This document shows positions 8,735-18,007 of a stretch of DNA of 42,643 nucleotides, in pieces (position 1 is the stretch's first letter; each line of letters starts with the position of its first letter). Source of the DNA: an uncultured bacterium (GTDB taxonomy: Bacteria > Patescibacteriota > Patescibacteriia > Patescibacteriales > SZUA-104). The stretch is taken from contig CAJVWV010000008.1 in NCBI GenBank assembly GCA_913009695.1, positions 1 through 42,643 of the forward strand. The letters run 5' to 3'. The translations under genes and the position numbers were made by a program. A model generated the notes under the pieces. That model saw nothing but the letters and a program-made list of their open reading frames with translations, was not told the DNA's origin and made no database searches.

Positions 8735-9799
8735 ATGACAAGTAAAGATGAGTCATCTTCCGCCAAGGCCTTGGAGGAGAAGAAAAATAAAAAGAGCGAA
8801 AACAACGAAAAAATGATTGCCGCCATGGAAGCGATGGAACAAATTAAAACTAAATTCGGGGAAGGCGCGATTATGAAATTCGGGGAGGCTAGAAAAACCA
8901 ATGTTGACGTCGTGCCAACCGGATGCCTTTCTCTTGATATTGCCTTGGGCATAAACGGGGTTCCCAGAGGGAGGGTTATTGAGATTTTCGGCCCCGAAGC
9001 TTCGGGAAAAACCACTTTAGCTCAGCATATTATCGCTGAAGTGCAAAAATTGGGAGGCGTAGCGGCTTTTATTGACGCGGAGCACGCGCTTGACCCTGAT
9101 TATGCGGTTAAAATCGGAGTCAATATTAAAGACATGTTAATTTCCCAGCCCGACACCGGCGAACAAGCCTTAGAAATACTTGAAACTCTAGTGCGTTCTA
9201 ACGCGGTTGATATTGTTGTAGTTGATAGCGTTGCGGCTCTTGTGCCGCAAAAAGAAATAGAAGGCGACATGGGCGACTCACACATGGGATTGCAGGCTCG
9301 CTTAATGAGCCAAGCTCTAAGAAAATTAACCGGCATAGTCTCTAAGTCTAAAACCGTAGTAATTTTTATAAACCAAATAAGGATTAAAATAGGAGTATTT
9401 TTCGGAAATCCGGAAACAACAACCGGAGGAACCGCTTTAAAATTTTATTCCTCAGTTAGAATTGAAGTAAGGCGTTCAGCGCAAATTAAACAGGCCGATA
9501 AAATAATTGGTAATCGAGTAAAAACTAAAATCGTAAAAAATAAAGTAGCCGCTCCATTTAAAACATGCGAGTTTGACATTATGTATAATGAAGGAATCTC
9601 AATCGCCGGAGACCTGCTTGATACCGGAACAGTTTATGGCGTAATAAGTAAGGCGGGAAATTCATATAGTTACGGCGACATAAAATTAGGCGTAGGCCGA
9701 GAAAACGCAAAAAGATTTTTAAAAGCGGATAGAAAATTAATGAAAGAAATTAGAAAAAGAATATTGTCTGAAGTTAGGGCAAGAGAAATGGAAGAATAA
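8735..9799 (+). CDS. recA: Recombinase RecA
   Basis: [57 protein letters not shown]. Confidence 0.98.
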   Translation: MTSKDESSSAKALEEKKNKKSENNEKMIAAMEAMEQIKTKFGEGAIMKFGEARKTNVDVVPTGCLSLDIALGINGVPRGRVIEIFGPEASGKTTLAQHIIAEVQKLGGVAAFIDAEHALDPDYAVKIGVNIKDMLISQPDTGEQALEILETLVRSNAVDIVVVDSVAALVPQKEIEGDMGDSHMGLQARLMSQALRKLTGIVSKSKTVVIFINQIRIKIGVFFGNPETTTGGTALKFYSSVRIEVRRSAQIKQADKIIGNRVKTKIVKNKVAAPFKTCEFDIMYNEGISIAGDLLDTGTVYGVISKAGNSYSYGDIKLGVGRENAKRFLKADRKLMKEIRKRILSEVRAREMEE

Positions 9800-9842
9800 A
9801 AAAAATGTAGGGGCAGAACAATGTTCTGCCCCTACATTTTTT
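9800..9842. terminator. Bidirectional terminator between convergent recA and efp
   Basis: aaaaaatgtaggggcagaa-caatg-ttctgcccctacatttttt, 19-bp perfect stem. Confidence 0.9.
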
Positions 9843-9854
9843 ATTTAAATTTAT

Positions 9855-10412
9855 TTACGCCCGCTCCACATATTCCCCCGTATCCGTATTTATTCTTATT
9901 ACATCACCTTCGTTTATAAACATTGGCACGGATATTTGAGTACCTGTTTCTAAATCAACAACTTTCGTAACATTTCCGGCTGAATTGCCTTTTACTCCCG
10001 GAGGAGCGCTAACAACCTTAAGTTCAACTTTAACGGGTAAATCAATTACAACTGGCTTATCTTCAAAATACAATACATCAACATCAGTACCATCTTTTAA
10101 AAACTTTTGCTTTTCTCCAATCTGATCAAGAGCAATGCTAAACTGTTCGTAAGATTCATTATCCATTAAATGCGCTTCAGTTTCATCTTTATACATAAAA
10201 TTCGCTTTCTTTTTTTCGGTTTGCGCCGGCTCAGCCTTGTCATTTCCCTGAAAAGTTTTATCTAAAACATTACCTGTTATCAAATTTTTTAATTTAACTT
10301 TTAGAACAGCCCCGCCCCTGCCCATTTTATGATGATCAGCTTTAACCACAACATACGGTTCGCTAGAAACACTTATCAGTTTTCCCAATTTTATTTCATT
10401 AATATTTAACAT
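9855..10412 (-). CDS. efp: Elongation factor P
   Basis: MLNINEIKLGKLISVSSEPYVVVKADHHKMGRGGAVLKVKLKNL; C-terminal GDVIRINTDTGEYVERA. Confidence 0.95.
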   Translation of the reverse strand: MLNINEIKLGKLISVSSEPYVVVKADHHKMGRGGAVLKVKLKNLITGNVLDKTFQGNDKAEPAQTEKKKANFMYKDETEAHLMDNESYEQFSIALDQIGEKQKFLKDGTDVDVLYFEDKPVVIDLPVKVELKVVSAPPGVKGNSAGNVTKVVDLETGTQISVPMFINEGDVIRINTDTGEYVERA

Positions 10413-10513
10413 AGCCTAGGGTTTAGCCACTTAGTTAAACAGGAATTATACTAAAAATTATATCTAATAATAACCCTAATCAACTAATTACTAAGAAACT
10501 AATTAACTAACAC

Positions 10514-10771
10514 CTATCTTCTGATAAAAGGCAGTAATGCCATAACGCGAGCTCTCTTAATAGCAGTCGCTAATTTGCGTTGATGCCACGCGCAAGTTCC
10601 TGTTCTTTTTTTTGGCAAAATCTTCATATAAGAATTAATAAATTTGCGCAAAGTCTGCGCGTCCTTATAGTCAATTTCGTTAATATTGTTAACGCAAAAA
10701 TAACATTTTTTTTCTTTTTTTACTGGTTTTTCCATAAACATACAATTCAACAAACAAATTTCAAAAATCAA
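10514..10771 (-). CDS. rpsR: 30S ribosomal protein S18 (start possibly internal)
   Basis: INEIDYKDAQTLRKFINSYMKILPKKRTGTCAWHQRKLATAIKRARVMALLPF. Confidence 0.95.
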   Translation of the reverse strand: MIFEICLLNCMFMEKPVKKEKKCYFCVNNINEIDYKDAQTLRKFINSYMKILPKKRTGTCAWHQRKLATAIKRARVMALLPFIRR

Positions 10772-10826
10772 TTATTAATTTCTTTTAAAAAAATAATTGA
10801 AAATTGAAAATTGAAAATTGAAAATT

Positions 10827-11285
10827 TTAGAATGGTATATTTTCAACTTTGATATCTTCCTCAGAAGATTCTCCTCCGACTGGTTCGTTAGAATCAATTA
10901 CCGGCTCGTTACTTGGCGCGGGCGGTTCATTGCTTGGCGCTACTGGCGCTGCTCCCCCGGCTCTGTCAAGCATAATCATATTTTCAACATTAATTTCCGT
11001 GCGATATCTTTTTACGCCGTCCTGTCCGACCCAGTTATTGGTTTGCAATCTACCTTCAATATATACTTTTGAGCCTTTACGTAAATACTGTCCGCAAATT
11101 TCTCCTAATCTTCTCCACGCGACAACATTATGAAATTCTACTTTTTCCTGTTTCTGCCCTTGTTGGTCTGTCCAAATTAAATTTGTTGCTACCGCGAACG
11201 AAGCAACGGTCGCGCCAGATGGAGTATTTTTTACTTCCGGATCTCTGGTTAAGTTGCCGATAATCATCGCTTTATTTAGGTTCAT
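10827..11285 (-). CDS. ssb: Single-stranded DNA-binding protein
   Basis: MNLNKAMIIGNLTRDPEVKNTPSGATVASFAVATN; DIKVENIPF tail. Confidence 0.95.
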   Translation of the reverse strand: MNLNKAMIIGNLTRDPEVKNTPSGATVASFAVATNLIWTDQQGQKQEKVEFHNVVAWRRLGEICGQYLRKGSKVYIEGRLQTNNWVGQDGVKRYRTEINVENMIMLDRAGGAAPVAPSNEPPAPSNEPVIDSNEPVGGESSEEDIKVENIPF

Positions 11286-11442
11286 AGATTTTTATATTTA
11301 CAAATTAATCATGAATCCCGAATTTTCGAGAAGAATAATAGTAAATAATATTAATAATTAAGTAGTTTGAAATTTGAAATTTGGTCATGTAAAAATTATT
11401 TTTTACGCCAAATTACCAATTTACTAATTACAAATTGCTATT

Positions 11443-11931
11443 TTATAACAAATCGTCGGTTTCCAATATTTTATCAAGTTTTTTATCCAAGCCCTCCATA
11501 TCAACCTTTTCTTTCTTTTTAGGTTTTTCTTTTTGACATAGAGTCTCTTCTTTTTCTTTAGCCTCTCTTACGGCTATTTTCTTTGAAATTTCTTTTGCTT
11601 TTTTAATTTCTTCGGCTGACTTTACTTTTTTTACAACAATTTGGTGGCGAAATATCTCGCTCATCATTCGCAAAGCCCTATCTATTTCCTTAAGCTTTCC
11701 GCCTTCTGAATCAAATTCAACTAAAATATAATAAGCATAGCCGAGATTTTTAATCGGATAAGCTAAACGTTTTTTACCCCATTCTTCGGTTAATGTTATA
11801 TTCCCGCCTTTATTGGTAATTATTTTACCCACTTGTTCAATCATAGGCTTAATTTCTTCTTCAGTAAATTTGTTTGGTATGAAATATAATAGCTCGTAAT
11901 GAGATATATCTGATGATTTTACTTTTGACAT
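11443..11931 (-). CDS. rpsF: 30S ribosomal protein S6
   Basis: YELLYFIPNKFTEEEIKPMIEQVGKIITNKGGNITLTEEWGKKRLAYPIKNLGYAYYILVEFD. Confidence 0.93.
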   Translation of the reverse strand: MSKVKSSDISHYELLYFIPNKFTEEEIKPMIEQVGKIITNKGGNITLTEEWGKKRLAYPIKNLGYAYYILVEFDSEGGKLKEIDRALRMMSEIFRHQIVVKKVKSAEEIKKAKEISKKIAVREAKEKEETLCQKEKPKKKEKVDMEGLDKKLDKILETDDLL

Positions 11932-11937
11932 AAATTT

Positions 11938-12062
11938 AAATAAAAAATCCCCAGATATTCTCTAAGTTTGAAGAGTTCAAACCAAAATCTTGGGATTGTT
12001 GAGAATACCTTTAGTCCTTTAAATATTTTGGGACTACCCCTGAAATCAGAGATGTGGGAAAG
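11938..12062 (-). promoter_or_regulatory. Structured rpsF-operon leader, possible attenuator
   Basis: Several hairpins (AGTCC/GGACT, TATTCTC/GAGAATA, GTTTGAA/TTCAAAC) and terminator-like GGGGATTTTTT just before the start codon. Confidence 0.5.
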
Positions 12063-12150
12063 GTTTTAATATTGATTTTTAATTACATAAGCACTTTAAC
12101 ATATGGTTTAAAAAATTGCAAGAGCCCTAGTTATTTGTTATGGTTGTTGT

Positions 12151-13377
12151 ATGAAATACTTCTTTGTTTTAGGCAACAATCCAGCATTATCTACAGCCGA
12201 AATATTGGCTTTTTTTGGAATAAGCGCTGAAGAAACTAAGTTCCCTATAGGGAACTTAGTTTCGGAAAATGTTTTTATTTTAGAAACTAGGGAAAAAATT
12301 GACGCAGGGCAAATTATTAAAAGGCTTGGCGGGACTATTAAAATAGGTGAAGTAATATCTGAAACCAATAATCAGAGAAACAATATTTTAGAAGAAGCTA
12401 AAAAATTATTAAAACCGGGTGAAGGAAAATTTAAATTTGGTATATCTTATTATGGAAAAAATAAAATAAACATAAAGCCTCTTGGCATGGAAATAAAAAA
12501 ATATTTAAAAGAAAAGGGGATTAGCTGTCGCTGGGTTGTAAGCCGTGAACCGGTTTTATCTAGCGTAGTCGTAGAACAAAACAAGCTTGCCAAAAAAGGC
12601 TTAGAAATAATTCTAATAAAAATCCCCCAATCCCCCTTTAGTAAAGGGGGCGCAGGAGGATTTTTAGTTGGAAAAACTTTAGCGGTTCAACCTTTTAAAG
12701 AATTATCATATAGAGACTACGGACGACCGGCGCGCGATGATCGGTCCGGTATGCTTCCGCCGAAACTGGCGCAAATTATGATAAACCTCACCCCAACCCT
12801 CTCCTTAGCAAGGAGAGGAGATAATCCCGTTATATTAGACCCTTTCTGTGGATCAGGTACAGTCTTAACAGAGGCTATGCTTATGGGATATAAAAATTTA
12901 GTTGGTTCAGATATTTCCAAAAAGGCAGTAGATGACACAAAAAAGAACATAAGATGGATAAAAGATAAATTTCATATTAATAATTATGAATTTAAATCGT
13001 TTAATAAAAGCTCAACTGAATTATCAAAATTTATAGAACCGAACTCTATTGACGCGATTATAACCGAGCCATACCTCGGACCGCAAAGAGGACGAGTTGA
13101 TTATAAAAAAACAAAAAAAGAACTAGAAAATTTATATGGCGAAAGCTTAATTGAATTTAAAAAAATTTTAAAACCCAACGGAAGAGTGGTAATGATATTC
13201 CCTGTTTTTCAAGAAACAAATTTTATTAATCCAAGTTTAAATGGTTTTAAAATAGTTAATCTTATTCCTGAAAAGTTGAGTAAAAATAATACAATTAAAT
13301 TAACAGACCGCAATACAATTGTTTATGGCAGACCTGGACAAAAGGTTTGGCGGGAAATTGTAGTTTTAGAAAAATAA
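12151..13377 (+). CDS. TRM11-like / N6-adenine-type class I SAM methyltransferase
   Basis: YRDYGRPARDDRSGMLPPKLAQIMINL, ILDPFCGSGTVLTEAMLMGYKNLVGSDIS, IITEPYLGP. Confidence 0.85.
   Translation: MKYFFVLGNNPALSTAEILAFFGISAEETKFPIGNLVSENVFILETREKIDAGQIIKRLGGTIKIGEVISETNNQRNNILEEAKKLLKPGEGKFKFGISYYGKNKINIKPLGMEIKKYLKEKGISCRWVVSREPVLSSVVVEQNKLAKKGLEIILIKIPQSPFSKGGAGGFLVGKTLAVQPFKELSYRDYGRPARDDRSGMLPPKLAQIMINLTPTLSLARRGDNPVILDPFCGSGTVLTEAMLMGYKNLVGSDISKKAVDDTKKNIRWIKDKFHINNYEFKSFNKSSTELSKFIEPNSIDAIITEPYLGPQRGRVDYKKTKKELENLYGESLIEFKKILKPNGRVVMIFPVFQETNFINPSLNGFKIVNLIPEKLSKNNTIKLTDRNTIVYGRPGQKVWREIVVLEK
12232..12263. repeat. 32-bp perfect palindrome inside CDS
   Basis: gaaactaagttcccta/tagggaacttagtttc. 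Confidence 0.95.
12618..12665. repeat. Family B palindrome (CCCCCTTTA..TAAAGGGGG) inside CDS
   Basis: aaaaatcccccaatccccctttagtaaagggggcgcaggaggattttt. Confidence 0.85.
12788..12824. repeat. Family C palindrome (CTCTCCTT..AAGGAGAG) inside CDS
   Basis: caccccaaccctctccttagcaaggagaggagataat. Confidence 0.75.
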
Positions 13378-13422
13378 AAAAAATGCAGAGATATAATATT
13401 TTACGTCTCTGCATTTTTTTTA
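13374..13422. terminator. Bidirectional terminator between convergent MTase and ychF
   Basis: aaaaaaatgcagaga...tctctgcattttttt. Confidence 0.8.
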
Positions 13423-13448
13423 TTTATTAATCAAGAAATTACAAACAT

Positions 13449-13482
13449 CCCTCCGCCTACGCTGAAGCTTCGGCGGACAGGC
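13449..13482. repeat. Family D-like palindrome
   Basis: ctccgcctacgctgaagcttcggcggacagg. Confidence 0.6.
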
Positions 13483-13486
13483 GTCC

Positions 13487-14563
13487 TTATTTATTGATTA
13501 AGAAGTTGCATATATCACCATCTTTAATTTCATATTCGCGTCCTTCGGTTTTTATTAATCCTTTTTCTTTTGCTTCTATCTCCCCGCCAACTTCAATAAA
13601 TTTTTTATAGCCTATAACTTCAGCGCGAATAAATCCTTTTTCAAAGTCAGTATGAATTACTCCGGCGGCAACAGGCGCTTTAGAATTTAATTTAGTCGTC
13701 CAGGCGCGTGTTTCATCCTCGCCGGTTGTAAAAAAGGTAATTAAACCGAGTAATTCATAGGAGATTTTTATAAGCTTTTCCAGCCCGCTTTCATTTAAAC
13801 CAAGCTCTTTTATATACTCAACCTGCTCTTCGTCAGAAAGGGCGACAATTTCTTCCTCTAATTTAGCGTTAATTTTAAGTACGTTTCCATCCCATTTTTT
13901 AATCCCCACATCCCCCTTTATCAAGGGGGTGTCTAAATTAGAATTTAAAACATATAAAATAGGTTTTATAGTAAGTAAATTTAAACTTTTTATTAATTTC
14001 TTTTCCTCTTCGTCCAGCTTAAATTCACGCGCTGCTTTCCCCGCTTCAAGCCCCTCTTTAAGCTTTTCAAGCAAATCTCTTAATTTTATCATTTCCTTGT
14101 CTCCGCTTTTAGCCTCCTTAGTAACCTTCGCTAATCTTTTTTCAACCGTTGATAAGTCAGCAAAAATAAGTTCAAGGTTGATTGTCTCTCTATCTCCATC
14201 AGGATCAATTTTTCCGTCAACATGAACAATATCTTTATCTTCAAATTCACGTACAACTTCGCATATCGCGTCGCACTCTCTGATGTGCGATAAAAATTGA
14301 TTACCCAGCCCCTCGCCTTTATGCGCGCCCTTAACTAAACCGGCAATATCTACGAATTCAATCACAGTTGGAATTATTTTTTTTGGATTTGAAATTTTAG
14401 CTAGCTGATCCAGTCTTCCATCAGGCACGGTAACAATACCGACATTCGGATCTATTGTACAAAAAGGATAATTAGAAGCCTCGGCCTTCTTTTTCGTTAA
14501 GGCGTTAAATAAAGTTGACTTACCGACATTAGGCAAGCCGACTATACCGATTGATAATGACAT
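13487..14563 (-). CDS. ychF: Redox-regulated ATPase/GTPase YchF
   Basis: MSLSIGIVGLPNVGKSTLFNALTKKKAEASNYPFCTIDPNVG; C-terminal TGS-like domain. Confidence 0.97.
   Translation of the reverse strand: MSLSIGIVGLPNVGKSTLFNALTKKKAEASNYPFCTIDPNVGIVTVPDGRLDQLAKISNPKKIIPTVIEFVDIAGLVKGAHKGEGLGNQFLSHIRECDAICEVVREFEDKDIVHVDGKIDPDGDRETINLELIFADLSTVEKRLAKVTKEAKSGDKEMIKLRDLLEKLKEGLEAGKAAREFKLDEEEKKLIKSLNLLTIKPILYVLNSNLDTPLIKGDVGIKKWDGNVLKINAKLEEEIVALSDEEQVEYIKELGLNESGLEKLIKISYELLGLITFFTTGEDETRAWTTKLNSKAPVAAGVIHTDFEKGFIRAEVIGYKKFIEVGGEIEAKEKGLIKTEGREYEIKDGDICNFLINK
13902..13932. repeat. Family B palindrome inside ychF
   Basis: ccccctt-tatc-aaggggg at 13912-13929; encodes DTPLIKGDVGI. Confidence 0.75.
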
Positions 14564-14663
14564 TTATTAATTACTTAATTTATTAACTGCTTAATTTAAT
14601 TTAGCAGAATATTAAAAATTTTACAACCGATTGTTAGAAAATAATTTTATAAGAAGTTTCTCA

Positions 14664-14699
14664 ATAAAAAATCCACCTCGTGAGAAGTGGGTTTTTTTG
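14664..14699 (-). terminator. Terminator downstream of infB-rbfA
   Basis: minus: aacccacttctcacgaggtggatttttt. Confidence 0.8.
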
Positions 14700-14708
14700 T
14701 TTTAAAAT

Positions 14709-15047
14709 TTATTTTTCTTCTTCGTGTATTTTTCTAAAAACCTCTTCAATCTCCGACGCTCCTTCGGCCGCTTCATCTACAACCCAATCAAATTTTGGTA
14801 TTCTTCTTAACCGAGTTTCCTTTTTTAAAATACTTGCAAAAAGTGAACCATGCTTTTTTAATTTTTCTATAACATTTTTTGATGAATTAAATGGCAATAC
14901 CGAAATGCCAATTTTGGCGCTACTTAAATTTGGCGCGCAATCTACGTAAGTAATTGTTATTAGTCCATTTTCTAATGGCACCTCTCTTGAAATAAGAATG
15001 GCCAATTTATTTTTTAATAATTCATTAACTTGTTCTATTCTGCGCAT
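14709..15047 (-). CDS. rbfA: Ribosome-binding factor A
   Basis: RRIEQVNELLKNKLAILISREV...ITITYVDCAPNLSSAKIGISVLP. Confidence 0.92.
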   Translation of the reverse strand: MRRIEQVNELLKNKLAILISREVPLENGLITITYVDCAPNLSSAKIGISVLPFNSSKNVIEKLKKHGSLFASILKKETRLRRIPKFDWVVDEAAEGASEIEEVFRKIHEEEK

Positions 15048-15048
15048 T

Positions 15049-17028
15049 TTATATTTTTTTAATTTCTTTTTTCAGTTTATAAAGCTGTAATATGTCATCC
15101 ACCTCTATAACCGGCTCCCCTTCATATTTAATACCACATTCTTGTCCGACTTCAGCTAATTTTACGTCTTGCATACCCGCCTGTAGGCTGGTCATTTTCC
15201 CCTGAGCAATAATTTCTTTATCGCGTATAACTTCAATCATGGCATCTTCTTCAATATCGTCATCCATAACTTTTCCGCCAACGATTTGAGCCTTTGGTTC
15301 AGTTCTAAATATTCCAGCCACTTTTATTCTTCCCATGTCAACACGTTTAAGCTCAGCCTCTACTAATCCCTGCATCTGATCTTTAATATCATTAATCAGA
15401 TCGTAAATAACGGTATAAAGTTTAATTTTTACATTTTTATCACGAGCAAGCTCTTCTATTTGCGGTGGCGTCTTTACGTTAAATCCTAGAATTTGCGCGC
15501 CGGTAGCTTCCGCTCGATTTATATTCCCTTCCGCAATATTTCCTAGACCTTTCTGAATTATTTTAACTTTTATATCTTCCGTATTAATTTTTTCTAATGA
15601 TTCTTCAATAGCTTCGGCCGAACCTAAAACGTCACTCTTTATTATTAAATTAATTTTCTTTATTTTATCATCTTCCTCTTCGGTTTTTTGAGCTACTTCC
15701 TGTCTTGGAGCGTTTCTTTTCATTATTTTTGCTTTTATATTCTCTCCTTCTCCAACCTCTAAAATATCCCCGACACGAGGAGTCACTTTAAGCCCAATAA
15801 TTTTTACCGGAGTTGATGGCGGCGCAGCCTTTATAGGCTCTCCTTTATAATTTTTAAGAGAACGCGCTTTGCCAAAAGCTTGTTTATTAAAAGAAAGTTG
15901 ATCGCCCACTTTTAAAGTACCATTCTGAATTAAAATAGTCGCTACCGGCCCTTCGCCTTTATCAACGTGCGACTCAACAACAGTTCCCATGGCTATTGCC
16001 TCGGGATTAGCCCTCATACTTTTAGCATCTAAATCGGCCGTTAATAAAACCATATCTAATAATTCTTCAATGCCGGTTCCCGCTTTGGCCGATATCGGCG
16101 CGCAAATAATTTTACCTCCCCAGTCTTCCGGTGTTATTCCTAGTTGACTAGATAATTCCTGTTTTGTTTTATCAATATTAGCTCCTTCTTTATCAATTTT
16201 ATTGATTGCTACAATATAAGGAACTTTCGCCGCTTTTATTATGTTATGCGCTTCAATAGTTTGCGGTTTTACCCCATCGTCAGCCGCTACCACTAAAATA
16301 GCGATATCGGCTACTTTAGCGCCCCTACTGCGCATAGCCGTAAAGGCTTCGTGCCCAGGAGTATCAATAAAAGTTATACTTTTTTCTTTTCTTTTAACTT
16401 GATAGGCTCCTATATGTTGAGTTATTCCTCCCGCTTCGCCGGCTACGACATCGGTCTCTCTTATGGCGTCCAATAGTTTAGTTTTTCCATGGTCAACATG
16501 CCCCATAATTACGATAACCGGAGGCCTAGACTGTAAATTACTTTCTTCTTCTTTTCCTAAAGCTTCTTTTAATTTATTTTTTTCTTCGCCAGCTGGCGAA
16601 TCGTCAGTGTTTTTGTCCAATTTTACGTCAAGATTAAGATCGGAGCCAACAATAGAAGCCGTTTCAAAATCTATGGTTTCATTCATAGAAGCAAAAATTC
16701 CATTTTTCATAAGTTCAGACAAAACTTTACTAACCGGCAATCCGGCTAAATCGGCAAAATTCCTTACAATTATAAAATTAGGTATTTTAATTTCTTTTTT
16801 CGGAGCGTCTCCGTCTTCCTTCGCCTGCGCCGTAGCCTCTTCCTCTTCTTTTCTTTTTTTCTCTTCAAACTGTTTAATTAATACTGGCCATTCTTTAATT
16901 ATTTTTTTCGCGGTTTTATTATCTACTTTAATAGCGCGTTGCCCAATATGAAAACCGACCTGCGGTAAAGTATCGCGCAGTTCTTGCGGTGTAATTCTTA
17001 AAATTCTTGCTAGTTCAGTTAAATTCAT
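15049..17028 (-). CDS. infB: Translation initiation factor IF-2 (ORF extends to 17070)
   Basis: [41 protein letters not shown]; start [12 protein letters not shown] likely. Confidence 0.97.
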   Translation of the reverse strand: MNLTELARILRITPQELRDTLPQVGFHIGQRAIKVDNKTAKKIIKEWPVLIKQFEEKKRKEEEEATAQAKEDGDAPKKEIKIPNFIIVRNFADLAGLPVSKVLSELMKNGIFASMNETIDFETASIVGSDLNLDVKLDKNTDDSPAGEEKNKLKEALGKEEESNLQSRPPVIVIMGHVDHGKTKLLDAIRETDVVAGEAGGITQHIGAYQVKRKEKSITFIDTPGHEAFTAMRSRGAKVADIAILVVAADDGVKPQTIEAHNIIKAAKVPYIVAINKIDKEGANIDKTKQELSSQLGITPEDWGGKIICAPISAKAGTGIEELLDMVLLTADLDAKSMRANPEAIAMGTVVESHVDKGEGPVATILIQNGTLKVGDQLSFNKQAFGKARSLKNYKGEPIKAAPPSTPVKIIGLKVTPRVGDILEVGEGENIKAKIMKRNAPRQEVAQKTEEEDDKIKKINLIIKSDVLGSAEAIEESLEKINTEDIKVKIIQKGLGNIAEGNINRAEATGAQILGFNVKTPPQIEELARDKNVKIKLYTVIYDLINDIKDQMQGLVEAELKRVDMGRIKVAGIFRTEPKAQIVGGKVMDDDIEEDAMIEVIRDKEIIAQGKMTSLQAGMQDVKLAEVGQECGIKYEGEPVIEVDDILQLYKLKKEIKKI

Positions 17029-17193
17029 TGTATTAATACTTAGTTTAAATAAATTTAAAACGGAACTCATGGCTCCGTATTTACTTAACTTTACAATAAT
17101 TTTTATAATTAGTCAATTTTTTTATTAAAAAATTTTTAATAATTTTTTTTTCATGTTAACCCCGCTCTTTATAAAAATTAATAAAAAATTAGC

Positions 17194-17222
17194 TTGACAA
17201 AACCAAAAATTTTTGCTACTAT
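17194..17222 (+). promoter_or_regulatory. Sigma70-type promoter
   Basis: TTGACA-17 nt-TACTAT. Confidence 0.7.
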
Positions 17223-17300
17223 GTATGTAGACAGTATAAATTTGTCTTCCAAAAACATGACCCTCCAATAAAGGCGGGACAGGCAAAAATAAAAACAAAA

Positions 17301-17618
17301 ATGCAAAATACAACCAACCTTTCAGCTTATGCTTTTGAGCATGGAAGCTGGAAATATTACAATACTATAAAAAAGAAAGCAATGGAACAGGAGTTCAGTT
17401 GGTCTGGACTTTTAGTTAGTTTGTCCATTGCTTTTTTTGTTGTTTTAGCTTGCGCGCAAGCTTTGAGCATGGTCTATACCGCGATTGAAAGAACAAAGAT
17501 TGAAGAAAAGCCGATTGAGCAAAAAATTTATCAACTGGAAAGCTTTAAGCATCTTAATATTCAAGTTATAGAAAATACAAAATATTTAGAATTAATAAAC
17601 AGTAAGTCTATGGTTTAA
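17301..17618 (+). CDS. Small single-TM protein, unknown
   Basis: ORF with TM helix; own promoter upstream and terminator downstream. Confidence 0.6.
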   Translation: MQNTTNLSAYAFEHGSWKYYNTIKKKAMEQEFSWSGLLVSLSIAFFVVLACAQALSMVYTAIERTKIEEKPIEQKIYQLESFKHLNIQVIENTKYLELINSKSMV

Positions 17619-17801
17619 AATTAAAATATTACGGCCAAGAAATTAACGCCGTAAATTATATAATAAAAAATGTTCTTTTCAAAAGAGGTATAGAATGAAA
17701 GATATTAGAAGAAAAAATTGAGCTGTGCCTGTCATTGTTTGGCCGGCACAGCTTCTGTTCTTAATTTATTATTTTAATAGTAAAGTGAGAATGGAAAAAA
17801 T

Positions 17802-17843
17802 AAAAACGTAGAGACGAAGTAATGCCTCGTCTCTACGTTTTTA
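17802..17843. terminator. Bidirectional terminator
   Basis: aaaaacgtagagacga-agtaatgcc-tcgtctctacgttttt perfect 16-bp stem. Confidence 0.85.
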
Positions 17844-17849
17844 TTTTGC

Positions 17850-17922
17850 GGGAGTGAAGGGGCTCGAACCCTCGACCTTCTGCGTGACAGGCAGACGCTC
17901 TAACCAGCTGAGCTACACCCCC
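17850..17922 (-). tRNA. tRNA-Asp(GTC)
   Basis: Acceptor GGGGGTG/CACTCCC, anticodon loop CTGTCAC, T-arm GGTTCGAGCC. Confidence 0.95.
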
Positions 17923-18007
17923 AAAACAAAAATAGCCGTTTAGGACTATTTAATATAGATACTAACAGATTTATTATATTTAGTCAATAATATTTGGTTA
18001 ATCTCCC

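Noticed and set aside
10580-11263. Plus-strand ORFs 10580, 10818, 10849, 11069
   Set aside because: Antisense to rpsR/ssb; no protein-like features.
13929-14225. Plus-strand ORFs inside ychF (and similar antisense ORFs 14680..14949, 16463..16951, 22375..22704, 22810..23232, 23401..23850, 18968..19453, 19104..19358, 21292..21625)
   Set aside because: Fully antisense to well-supported conserved genes; low-complexity or Ser/Ile-rich translations without motifs.
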